NCBI GenBank assembly: GCA_031370625.1
Contig: JANMQR010000386.1
Span: forward strand, 1 to 13,137
DNA from: UKL13-2 sp031370625
GTDB taxonomy: Bacteria; Pseudomonadota; Gammaproteobacteria; Burkholderiales; Usitatibacteraceae
DNA length: 13,137 nt
Direction: 5' to 3'
Part shown: positions 6,972-13,137 of the stretch, one piece after another
Position numbering within the stretch: position 1 is the first letter of the stretch
Layout of the letters: each line of letters begins with the position of its first letter
Made by a program: the position numbers and the translations under genes
Notes under the pieces: model-generated
What the model was told of the DNA's origin: nothing
Databases searched by the model: none
Seen by the model: only the letters and a program-made list of their open reading frames with translations

Positions 6972-7730
6972 TCAGCCGATAAAGCCGTTGTCGCTAAGCT
7001 TGAGATTTCGCAAATCAAGCCCGATTTTCTTGAGCCCTTCCTGCGTTGCTGCCGCCATCCGTGCCATCGAATCTTTCTTGCCTTGCTTCAAATAAGCTTG
7101 GTAATTGGCCTTCTGCACAATAAGCGGATAAGCAAGCTGTTCAATAAATTCCTGGCGCTGTTTGTTGTTCATTTGCGACCACTGGGGCGAATTTTGCATG
7201 CTCGTGTGCAACTGATTGGCGATGCCTTGATATTGCTGTTTTGATGGCATGGGTTGCTGGTTTGCAATTGCCCAAGCCTGTCCATACCAGAGTGCCATCA
7301 TGCCTTCCATGGTGCCGCTATCGAGCCCTTCAATCTGCGCAAATCCGGCCATTACTTGCACCAGATCAGTCTTCTCCGCAGTTTCGCGTACATCATCCAC
7401 AGCGTCCGGCATTTGTTTCGCGAAGTCCCGCAAAAAGGTTTCACGGATTTGTGCAGAGAGTGCCTTGTCGCGGGTGTAGGGCAGCGGGTTGTTGTTCGCG
7501 CTGGCGCGGCGTGGGGTGTTTGAAGGCGCCTCGACTGATCGCGGTTTCGGTGCGCTGCTGGATTGAGACGATTTTTTGCTCGGCGTGGGTGCCAGGCTCG
7601 GATAGTTAAACTGATTGCTCATAAACGATGAAGATGCGTAATAGTTATATTGCGCTGCAGCCGGAAGCGCAAACAGCGTTGTGGCCGAGCCCGCGAGCAC
7701 GGCCCAGATAAAAACGGGTGTCATTTTCAT
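6972..7730 (-). CDS. Exported DUF6683-like protein
   Basis: This 252-aa protein most likely starts at ATG 7730, which has GGAG 7 nt upstream; an ATG two codons earlier is too close to that site, and the frame extends to a TTG at 7748 without support. Residues 1-26 are a Sec signal peptide (hydrophobic core, then ALPAAA-Q). Residues 30-80 are a low-complexity Ser/Pro/Asn/Lys linker. Residues 83-250 are helical: the start PYTRDKALSAQIRETF, the middle MMALWYGQAWAIANQ and the end LKKIGLDLRNLKLSDNGF match my memory of DUF6683, a proteobacterial family without known function. Family assignment is from recall and moderately sure. The gene lies downstream of the glycine-rich gene, separated by a strong terminator, and has no dyad box of its own. 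Its role in the island, if any, is unknown; a periplasmic location is expected. Confidence 0.8.
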   Translation of the reverse strand: MKMTPVFIWAVLAGSATTLFALPAAAQYNYYASSSFMSNQFNYPSLAPTPSKKSSQSSSAPKPRSVEAPSNTPRRASANNNPLPYTRDKALSAQIRETFLRDFAKQMPDAVDDVRETAEKTDLVQVMAGFAQIEGLDSGTMEGMMALWYGQAWAIANQQPMPSKQQYQGIANQLHTSMQNSPQWSQMNNKQRQEFIEQLAYPLIVQKANYQAYLKQGKKDSMARMAAATQEGLKKIGLDLRNLKLSDNGFIG

Positions 7731-7840
7731 CACCATTCTCCGTATCAAATTGATGCACTAATAAATTGAGTGCCGCGGGTCGATAAGGTTCCTTCTCGCC
7801 AAACGTTACGAGAGCCGCCCGCCACACCCAACCACTCTTT

Positions 7841-7873
7841 AAAAAAATAAAAACGGGTGGCAAACGCCACCCG
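7841..7873 (-). terminator. Rho-independent terminator after the glycine-rich gene
   Basis: On the minus strand an 8-bp stem CGGGTGGC/GCCACCCG (plus 7854-7873) closes a 4-nt loop and is followed by a T-rich tract (plus 7841-7853). It lies 28 bp past the stop codon of the minus-strand gene at 7902-8741 and separates it from the DUF6683-like gene. Confidence 0.9.
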
Positions 7874-7901
7874 CCTTTTGCTGCCTGAAACGCTTGGCCG
7901 A

Positions 7902-8741
7902 TTATTTGACCTGTGCTGCAGTTTTCATTGCTTCACCGAGTGCGTTGATGGTCGCATTCAGCGCGGTCATCAAGAAGCCCAGTTTCGAGCTTTCAGCTTG
8001 CAACTCGGTTTGCAGCTTCATCTGCTCATTTGCTGCTTTCTTGTCATCAGGGTTAGCGGCCGATTTGTCCATCGCGGCGGTCAACGCATCTGACTTGGAA
8101 GCTACCTTATCAGCTTGCTGCTGAGCGCCTTTGGCAAGCGCGTAGGCGATCTTCGTGAACCAGTCTGTTGCACCACTTACTTCTTGGCCATCATTACCAG
8201 GGCTAGGAGCGTTTTTTGCACCCTCGGCGGCGTCAGTGCCGCCACCTGCACCGGCACCACCAGCTGCATCCCCGCCGCCTGCTGCATTAGAACCACCAGC
8301 CTTATTGCCATTTTTCTTCTTGTCGCCGTTGCTTCTATCAGCCTCTTCGTTGTTGGCTTTATTGAAGTTCTTCATAAACTCTTCCAGGAATTTTTTCCCG
8401 GCATCTTTGGTGTCATCTGCCTTGCGGTTGATGTCGCCCATATCCGAATCAGACACGCCGAATTCCTTTTGGAAGTCGCCGAGCAACTCGGAAAGATTCT
8501 TCTTGACGCCGTCTGTATCGCCAAACGCACCTGCTACTTGCGCTTGCGCCATATCTTTTACGCTATCGGGAAGCTTCAACTGTTTGGCAACATCCTCGAT
8601 CACGCCCTGAAAAACTTGCGATAAGACTTTATTCAAAATTGGGCCAATAAGTCCACCGAGCGGGCCAGCCATCATTCCCATCATCCCACCGATGCCACCG
8701 GCTCCACCCAGCATTCCGCCTAACATTCCGCCTAGATTCAT
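7902..8741 (-). CDS. Glycine-rich, cysteine-free harpin- or pilin-like protein, candidate T3SS-secreted component
   Basis: This 279-aa protein starts at ATG 8741 with a good AAGGAG 6 nt upstream. Residues 1-34 are almost entirely Gly, Met, Leu and Ile (MNLGGMLGGMLGGAGGIGG). Residues 35-130 are helical and charged. Residues 131-188 are a Lys/Asn then Gly/Ala low-complexity linker. Residues 190-279 are strongly helical, with NPDDKKAANEQMKLQ near 230-244 and ending LGFLMTALNATINALGEAMKTAAQ. There is no cysteine and no aromatic-rich core. Glycine-rich, cysteine-free, heat-stable-looking composition is typical of harpins, and a C-terminal helical stretch containing an NP-D turn recalls T3SS needle and filament subunits. 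I cannot assign it to either family. It is the only minus-strand gene with the dyad promoter besides sctU. A translocator- or filament-type role is inference. Confidence 0.85.
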   Translation of the reverse strand: MNLGGMLGGMLGGAGGIGGMMGMMAGPLGGLIGPILNKVLSQVFQGVIEDVAKQLKLPDSVKDMAQAQVAGAFGDTDGVKKNLSELLGDFQKEFGVSDSDMGDINRKADDTKDAGKKFLEEFMKNFNKANNEEADRSNGDKKKNGNKAGGSNAAGGGDAAGGAGAGGGTDAAEGAKNAPSPGNDGQEVSGATDWFTKIAYALAKGAQQQADKVASKSDALTAAMDKSAANPDDKKAANEQMKLQTELQAESSKLGFLMTALNATINALGEAMKTAAQVK

Positions 8742-8814
8742 GATTTGCTCCTTAGTAAAAAATTGAAAGGTTTATATTCACGGGCGGGTTTCTGTTTACC
8801 GTCGCCACAGCGTT

Positions 8815-8874
8815 ATTTAGCGCCTTCTTTTCTTTCGGCACATCTAGTGGGTGCCCTATATGGGGTAAACCCTA
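8815..8874 (-). promoter_or_regulatory. Double-dyad promoter of the glycine-rich gene
   Basis: On the minus strand the distal dyad is TAGGGTTTACCCCA (plus 8861-8874) and the proximal one TATAGGGCACCCACTA (plus 8845-8860). The slot 23 nt after CACTAG holds CTAAAT (plus 8815-8820), a weak -10. The gene starts about 75 bp downstream. On the plus strand, facing the GNAT gene, the same position holds ACGATG, a poor -10, so divergent use is doubtful. Confidence 0.5.
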
Positions 8875-8957
8875 TCGATATCGGCTTTTCACTGTGAGAC
8901 GATGAGGCTGTTCGATACGTCGTCCGACGAGAGACCGAATAATTAAGAGATACCGAC

Positions 8958-9569
8958 ATGCTCCCTCCAAAGCCAAGCCGCCGTATTGAATTCAGGTGCC
9001 TGAGCGATAGCGATGTTATGCCGCTAGTCGCGCTGCATCAAAATTCGCGCGTGGCCTCGCTCATTGCTGATGGACTTATCGACTCCCCTGAAATGGCGTC
9101 GCGTTATGTGGCGGCGATGGGTGCCTTATATGCTCAACGTCCGGGGCTCGGTGTGTGGATGGGTGTTGACCGCGAACGCAGCGCATCGCTAGGCCTATTT
9201 GGCGTGATGCCCATTGATGGTGGCACTGATATTGAAATTGGTGCGCGCTTGCTCGAGTCTGGCTGGGGCCGTGATTATGCTGTCGAGGGCTGTGCGGCGC
9301 TTATCACCCACGCATTTTCAGAGGTAAGCCTCGAACTCTTGTGGGCAACCTGCCTTCCTGAGCATCGAAGCGCACAATTCGTCCTTGCCCGTTTGGGATT
9401 TGAGTTTCACGGTCAACGGCTCGCGTATGGAAGTAAGCTGGTTGCGTTCACGAAACGTCGCGGTGCAAAAGAAATAGATGTCCCACTCCGATCTCGCCGG
9501 GATGCCTTGCACTTGGTCGAGAAATGGCAGGAAACGTTTTCATCTGCGGAGAGTCAATCCCTGTATTGA
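8958..9569 (+). CDS. GNAT-family N-acetyltransferase (RimJ/RimL-like)
   Basis: This 203-aa protein belongs to the GNAT superfamily, which transfers acetyl groups from acetyl-CoA to amines on proteins or small molecules. Visible marks are the central strand DIEIGARL (91-98), the acetyl-CoA loop SGWGRDYAVEG (101-111, a variant of the R/Q-x-x-G-x-G/A motif) and the C-terminal LPEHRSAQFVLARLGFEFHG (133-152), where RimJ/RimL-type enzymes usually have an Asn in place of the E135-H136 region. The last 35 residues extend past the usual domain. A modest site AAGAGA (8945-8950) lies 7 nt before the ATG. Upstream, 84 bp away, is the dyad at 8845-8874, but its plus-strand -10 is weak. Target unknown; it may be an ordinary modification enzyme or, given the setting, a secreted one. 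Nothing in the N-terminus decides this. Confidence 0.85.
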   Translation: MLPPKPSRRIEFRCLSDSDVMPLVALHQNSRVASLIADGLIDSPEMASRYVAAMGALYAQRPGLGVWMGVDRERSASLGLFGVMPIDGGTDIEIGARLLESGWGRDYAVEGCAALITHAFSEVSLELLWATCLPEHRSAQFVLARLGFEFHGQRLAYGSKLVAFTKRRGAKEIDVPLRSRRDALHLVEKWQETFSSAESQSLY

Positions 9570-9592
9570 TGCAGTCAGTAGTCTTAAGCGAC

Positions 9593-9636
9593 AGGGTTTA
9601 CCCTATATTGACACTTGCACGTTAGCGGCCCACAGT
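9593..9636 (+). promoter_or_regulatory. Single-dyad promoter upstream of the 879-aa gene
   Basis: AGGGT-TT-ACCCT (9593-9604) is followed two bases after CCCTA by a consensus -35, TTGACA (9608-9613). The -10 slot 17 nt later is CACAGT (9631-9636), which is weak. This single dyad aligns with the proximal dyad of the 2233 copy: in both, the dyad centre is 9.5 bp before the -35. The start codon at 9829 is nearly 200 bp downstream, so the leader is long. Confidence 0.45.
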
Positions 9637-9828
9637 AAGTCGTGGAGTATCGACAGGTTTTGTTGTGCGCTAAATGCCTCGCTTGCAAAATCTCAAATTT
9701 ATGGTCAGGCGTGGTTACGGTAAAGCTGGTGCCCTTTGCGAGACTTCAACGTCATCGCTTCCATTTTGCAAAGAGAGTGCTGATTCACTCTTGCATGCGC
9801 TACGACGCATAAACGAGGCAATGATCGA

Positions 9829-12468
9829 ATGGCTAACGACATAAATGCATTTGCAGCGCTGGGTAATCGACTAACCCACCCAACCCAGGCGCCGGGGGCA
9901 ACCGAGACGGCTGGTCCGCCTGGCAGATTTGCCGGCAACTCACCGAACGCAAATAATTTAATTAGTGATGTAGCGAAACCCGGCGCCATGAATCAGGCGC
10001 TCGGCTATGGCGCAAATGCAGCAGGTCAACAACTGGCTGGCGGCAGAGGCAATCCGATTCTTCAGGGCGAAGCGGTTGCGCGCACCAACAATCAGGATAT
10101 AGATGTTGCGGTACTTCCTGGTGAGCAAAAGCCTGGTGTGACCAACCGTGCGGGCAATGGTGCAAACCCGAATGGTGCAAACCCGAATGGTGCCAACAAT
10201 GGCGGGAATGGCCTTGGAAATGGCCATGGGAATGGGAATGGCAATGGCAATGGCAACGCATTTGGGCATATGCATGGGAACGGCCAGGGCAATGCAAATG
10301 GAATCGAAAATGGGCTGGGCAATGGAAATATTGCGTTGAATGTCGGTGGCGGCACCGCCAGTTGGATGGCCCCGGCCACCCTGATGCAAAGCAGCTTCTC
10401 GTCGACATTTGCCGCTGGCTTCACCGCGCTATATTTTTCTGAAGCGGAAGCGCTGCGGGCTAGTTTTAGCCATGCGGTGCGCAGAAGTAACAGCCACAAT
10501 TCTCATCATCCGACCTACCAACAGCAACCCTCTCAGTTGCTTGCAGAAACGTTCAACAATTTAAACCGGCAAAACATGCTGGCGCTCACCGCCTCGCCCG
10601 TAAATGCACGCGGTCCATCAGGCCCAACGGCGCTGATGAATGAAGCGGACCGAGAAACCTTCACCAGAATGCTGGCCGCGTCAATGCGCGAATTCAGCGC
10701 GCGCCCGTCATCCGGGCTCGACACCCACATGGATTCACGCACCCTGCATCCGCAATCTGTTTTAACCGCATTTGGCTTGATGCACGCTGATCAACTGGGC
10801 CCAGAATGGCTGGCGCATGGCACATCGCAGTTGATCACCCTTGCACAAGGTGCCGGGCCGCAGGAGGCAAATACGATTCTTGAAGCACTAGCGCTCGCGC
10901 TTTTGTTGTCGGCGCTTGCTACCCTCAAATCGCCGACCAATGTGCGTTCCGAGCTGGCGCTGGCGCAAACATTCGCCGCGATGCAACTGATTTCGCAAAT
11001 GCAGGATCCCGATGCTTTTATGCAAATGTTCAGTCGATTGGGTGCGGGAGACCGACAGCAACTGCTGACACTTTTGGCAAGTTTGAGCCCCAACGCCAAG
11101 CTCGCCGGGTTGGACGAAATGGATCCGATCGCTTTGCTGTTTAAGGGAATCGCAGCGCGAGGCGGCGAAGCAAGGCTGGGTGAAGGCCAGCGCGGCGCGG
11201 GTCTGCGCGGCGATGTCGGCGAGAACCTCGGCGTGCTACTCGGCGCGCGCGGTGCAGCAGGCGCTGGTGTGCGCGGCGAAGCCTTGGCAACAGAGAAGCT
11301 GCGGGCCGAAATGTTGCATTTTGTGGCGGCGCAACCAGCGGGTTTCTACTTCGCAGAAACAGCGAATCAGAAAACATTCCATAGCGCTCGTCTTGAAGCG
11401 GTGTTGCAGCTTATCGTGCAACAGCTGTTGGCCGAGTTGGCCGCGAAGGCCGGGCGTCTATCAAAGTTGCGCTGTGATTTCGCCGATTCTATCGAGCTCC
11501 TGTCGAATCTGCTTGATCTGCTCACGCAACGTGACGACGAAGACAGCGAGCATTCGCGGCAGGATGAGGGAGAAGCGTTGGCGGCAGATGAAGACGTGGA
11601 AACCGGGATTAGTATTGCAGGGAACGGGTTTGCCGCGCGCGCACATTTTGGCGACCATCTCAGACACACGCATCCTCCGAGAGAAACGACTGCGGAATAT
11701 TCGTGCCAGACGCTTTTTCGGGTGGTGCCAGATGAAGTGATCCCGAGCAAGATAGCGTTTCGCTGGGAAAAGCTGGCGCGGAATCCGCTGGTAGATCTAC
11801 CCATTCGTCTTGTTCCAAAATCGACTGCTGACGTTGAGTTTAAACAATTGTATAACTTTACTCGCGCATCATCAGTGGTCTCGCCGGTTGAGGCGAACAC
11901 GGCCGAAAGTCTGGCACCGAATGAATTGCTGGCCGAATTGTTGGTGCCCACCGATGCCGCGTATGCGCTGGGTGCGAGTGCGGCAGGTAAGTCGATAATG
12001 GCAAAACATTGGCACTGCAAAATGTGGGCACACGATTTCACTTATCGTCTGAATGCAGAAGAACCGTTGAAGCGTCAAGGCAATAGCGCGCGATCAGGTG
12101 ACGAGGTGTTAACACCCGCGTTCAATTTTGGCTCGTATGTCGAGCAACACAGCGTGCCGCTTGCTGATCAAGCCAGTGCAACGATCAATGCTGAAAATGC
12201 AGTGAAGCTCAAGCTACTTCGCTCAGAAACGGCGATGCGCCACGATTTGCTTCGCATGCTGGAAAATTCACAGGATCGTTGGGTGCGCGATCAGGCTTCG
12301 CGGGCGCTGGAAAATGGCTTGCAGAAGCTCAAGGCTACGGGCGAATCCGCCATGGAGGTGAGGGGTGAAGTGGTTAGGCGGCTTCGCTCACCGGTTCTTC
12401 GTGACTGCACCATCTATTTTCTCTCACGCTACTATTTCACGTTGAACACGCGCGACCCGGCGAACTAG
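9829..12468 (+). CDS. Large Gly/Asn-repeat protein, candidate T3SS-secreted effector
   Basis: I do not recognise this 879-aa protein. It starts at ATG 9829 with GAGG (9815-9818) 10 nt upstream. Residues 1-108 are polar, rich in Asn, Gly, Ala and Pro, and lack a Sec signal. Residues 109-168 are a Gly/Asn repeat: ANPNG units and then GN dipeptides. Residues 180-440 are helical, with a very hydrophobic Ala/Leu run at 350-364 (ILEALALALLLSALATL in part). Residues 441-485 are a second Gly/Arg/Ala-rich linker. Residues 486-879 hold helices, an acidic stretch near 568-590, a P-loop-like GASAAGKS at 715-722 and a helical C-terminus. Gly/Asn-rich linkers also occur in harpins and some large effectors. 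Its polar N-terminus, absence of Sec signal and upstream dyad make T3SS export a fair inference. No catalytic family can be assigned. Confidence 0.85.
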   Translation: MANDINAFAALGNRLTHPTQAPGATETAGPPGRFAGNSPNANNLISDVAKPGAMNQALGYGANAAGQQLAGGRGNPILQGEAVARTNNQDIDVAVLPGEQKPGVTNRAGNGANPNGANPNGANNGGNGLGNGHGNGNGNGNGNAFGHMHGNGQGNANGIENGLGNGNIALNVGGGTASWMAPATLMQSSFSSTFAAGFTALYFSEAEALRASFSHAVRRSNSHNSHHPTYQQQPSQLLAETFNNLNRQNMLALTASPVNARGPSGPTALMNEADRETFTRMLAASMREFSARPSSGLDTHMDSRTLHPQSVLTAFGLMHADQLGPEWLAHGTSQLITLAQGAGPQEANTILEALALALLLSALATLKSPTNVRSELALAQTFAAMQLISQMQDPDAFMQMFSRLGAGDRQQLLTLLASLSPNAKLAGLDEMDPIALLFKGIAARGGEARLGEGQRGAGLRGDVGENLGVLLGARGAAGAGVRGEALATEKLRAEMLHFVAAQPAGFYFAETANQKTFHSARLEAVLQLIVQQLLAELAAKAGRLSKLRCDFADSIELLSNLLDLLTQRDDEDSEHSRQDEGEALAADEDVETGISIAGNGFAARAHFGDHLRHTHPPRETTAEYSCQTLFRVVPDEVIPSKIAFRWEKLARNPLVDLPIRLVPKSTADVEFKQLYNFTRASSVVSPVEANTAESLAPNELLAELLVPTDAAYALGASAAGKSIMAKHWHCKMWAHDFTYRLNAEEPLKRQGNSARSGDEVLTPAFNFGSYVEQHSVPLADQASATINAENAVKLKLLRSETAMRHDLLRMLENSQDRWVRDQASRALENGLQKLKATGESAMEVRGEVVRRLRSPVLRDCTIYFLSRYYFTLNTRDPAN
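10156..10330 (+). repeat. In-frame tandem repeats coding for the Gly/Asn tract
   Basis: Two exact 15-bp units AATGGTGCAAACCCG (10156-10170 and 10171-10185) and a partial third are followed by a run of degenerate 6-bp GGNAAT units to about 10330. Unit lengths are multiples of three, so gain or loss of units changes protein length without breaking the frame. Confidence 0.8.
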
Positions 12469-12649
12469 CCATTATTTTTGCAGTTCTCGCCCAGACCTCA
12501 CTAGACGTATTGGCCGTAGGTCAATCCCCACATCGTTTCCGACGCTAGACTGACTTTTGGTTATTGCGCACTTCGTTAATATTGGAAAACTTGATCAGGC
12601 AATGCTTTGCGTCTGATATTTATTTTTCTTTGCGAAGGAGGCAATTAAG

Positions 12650-13021
12650 ATGAACCGCCAATCGAATATTCCCCAGACTGATCGCCCATCCCCGATTGAT
12701 GAGGATCAGGAAAAACCTAATTTGGATCCGATTCGTGACGATCCTGAGCCATTGACATTGCCGCCCCGTGAAACACCGAAAAAGCAAAAGGCGCAAATCG
12801 GTGAGGGCAGTTATGAAGGCACGCAACAATATGCGGAGGGCATTTCCAAATATTTGGAGACGGCCGACGTAGAGGCTGATGCGAAAGCCGCAGCGCCGCG
12901 CAACGCAAACGAAGCCGCAGAGATGAAAGATGCTGAGGCCGAAGCTGCATCACATCGCCGTGATGCGGGTAAGCAAAAGCAAGATAAGAAAGGTACCCGC
13001 GAATTGCCCAAGAAAAATTAG
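12650..13021 (+). CDS. Small highly charged conserved-type protein of unknown function
   Basis: This 123-aa protein has the best ribosome binding site in the window, AAGGAGG (12635-12641), 8 nt before ATG 12650. Residues 1-48 are Pro/Asp/Glu/Lys-rich and probably disordered. Residues 50-105 contain IGEGSYEGTQQYAEGISKYL, then an Ala/Glu/Asp-rich helix; the tail is Lys-rich. No signal peptide, membrane segment or cysteine. The GSYEGTQQY-type motif followed by an Ala/Glu-rich helix is, from memory, common in small chromosomal proteins of beta- and gammaproteobacteria with no known function. It has no dyad box, which together with its conserved-type look suggests it lies outside the T3SS regulon and may mark the edge of the island. 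Function unknown. Confidence 0.8.
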   Translation: MNRQSNIPQTDRPSPIDEDQEKPNLDPIRDDPEPLTLPPRETPKKQKAQIGEGSYEGTQQYAEGISKYLETADVEADAKAAAPRNANEAAEMKDAEAEAASHRRDAGKQKQDKKGTRELPKKN

Positions 13022-13054
13022 GGGCTTGTTGAAATTCTGCTGCGCTTGGCCATG

Positions 13055-13125
13055 CGGCGTTGCAAAGCGGCTCAAAATCCTCGTGTATACCCCATACACT
13101 CCGGTTTTTCGCCCCTTTGCGCCTT
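13055..13125. repeat. Long imperfect intergenic palindrome
   Basis: A core hairpin GTGTAT/ATACAC (13083-13088 with 13094-13099, loop ACCCC) is extended outward by AAAATCC against GGTTTTT (13074-13080 with 13103-13109), GCAAAG against CTTTGC (13062-13067 with 13115-13120) and GGC against GCC. It starts some 35 bp after the last gene. Such long interrupted palindromes are often dispersed, repeated elements and can also stop transcription; whether this one is repeated in the genome cannot be seen here. Confidence 0.55.
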
Positions 13126-13137
13126 GCCTGACCTGCG

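Noticed and set aside
10156..10330. Possible CRISPR-like array
   Set aside because: The repeats are short, contiguous and in frame, with no spacers.
10092..10499. Minus-strand frames across the Gly/Asn repeat, with Pro/Phe or His/Cys-rich products
   Set aside because: They are the antisense reading of a low-complexity GGNAAT repeat and have no start signals; the plus-strand gene explains the open frames.
12517..12530. Degenerate dyad-like TAGGTCAATCCCCA before the last gene
   Set aside because: It lacks the GGGT/ACCC core and correct spacing, so it cannot be counted as a sixth copy.

Overview
The window looks like part of a type III secretion (T3SS) island in a Gram-negative proteobacterium. 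A betaproteobacterium is my best guess, from the T3SS family members, the overall base composition and the style of the intergenic repeat at the right end; no rRNA or housekeeping marker fixes the taxon. Two genes are T3SS core export genes beyond reasonable doubt. These are the 3' end of sctT (YscT/HrcT/FliR family) at the left edge and a complete, convergent sctU (YscU/HrcU/FlhB family, with the NPTH autocleavage motif) at 285-1409 on the minus strand. To their right lies accessory cargo: an 86-aa polar protein (1625), a Sec-exported DUF4874/DUF4832-Ig-PA14 protein (2491), a 595-aa protein with a cutinase-like GYSQG serine hydrolase motif (4885), an exported DUF6683-like protein (minus, 7730), a glycine-rich harpin- or pilin-like protein (minus, 8741), a GNAT acetyltransferase (8958), an 879-aa Gly/Asn-repeat protein (9829) and a small, highly charged protein (12650).

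The strongest unexplained signal is regulatory. A dyad of the form CTAGGGT-N2-ACCCTAG recurs at five intergenic positions: 1537, 2233, 4725, 8845 and 9593. At 1537 (both directions), 2233 and 4725 a -10-like hexamer starts exactly 23 nt after the CCCTAG half-site, and at 8845 a weak one (CTAAAT) sits at the same distance. The usual -35 slot is directly next to the dyad and is a poor -35, except at the 9593 copy, which has a consensus TTGACA one base further away. This is the geometry of an activator sitting next to RNA polymerase. The 1537 copy is perfectly palindromic and has a suitable -10 on both sides, facing sctU and the 86-aa gene. Cargo and apparatus therefore appear to share one dedicated regulator, probably a LuxR/NarL-type response regulator, which is not encoded in the window.

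Layout: 1-284 sctT end; 285-1409 sctU (minus); 1410-1624 bidirectional promoter; 1625-1885 small candidate secreted protein; 1886-2230 hairpin-rich, probably non-coding stretch; 2233-4638 dyad promoter plus Sec-exported multidomain protein; 4688-4884 near-copy of the same promoter; 4885-6672 candidate hydrolase effector with a strong terminator; 6721-6971 no recognisable feature; 6972-8741 two minus-strand genes separated by a strong terminator; 8815-8874 dyad promoter; 8958-9569 GNAT; 9593-12468 dyad promoter and large Gly/Asn-repeat protein; 12650-13021 small protein without the dyad, possibly the island edge; 13055-13125 long imperfect palindrome.

Working model (inference): the regulator switches on sctU together with a glycine-rich secreted component and several proteins that may be T3SS substrates. 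The DUF4874/DUF4832 protein is the exception, because it carries a Sec signal peptide and so would leave the cytoplasm by a different route under the same control.
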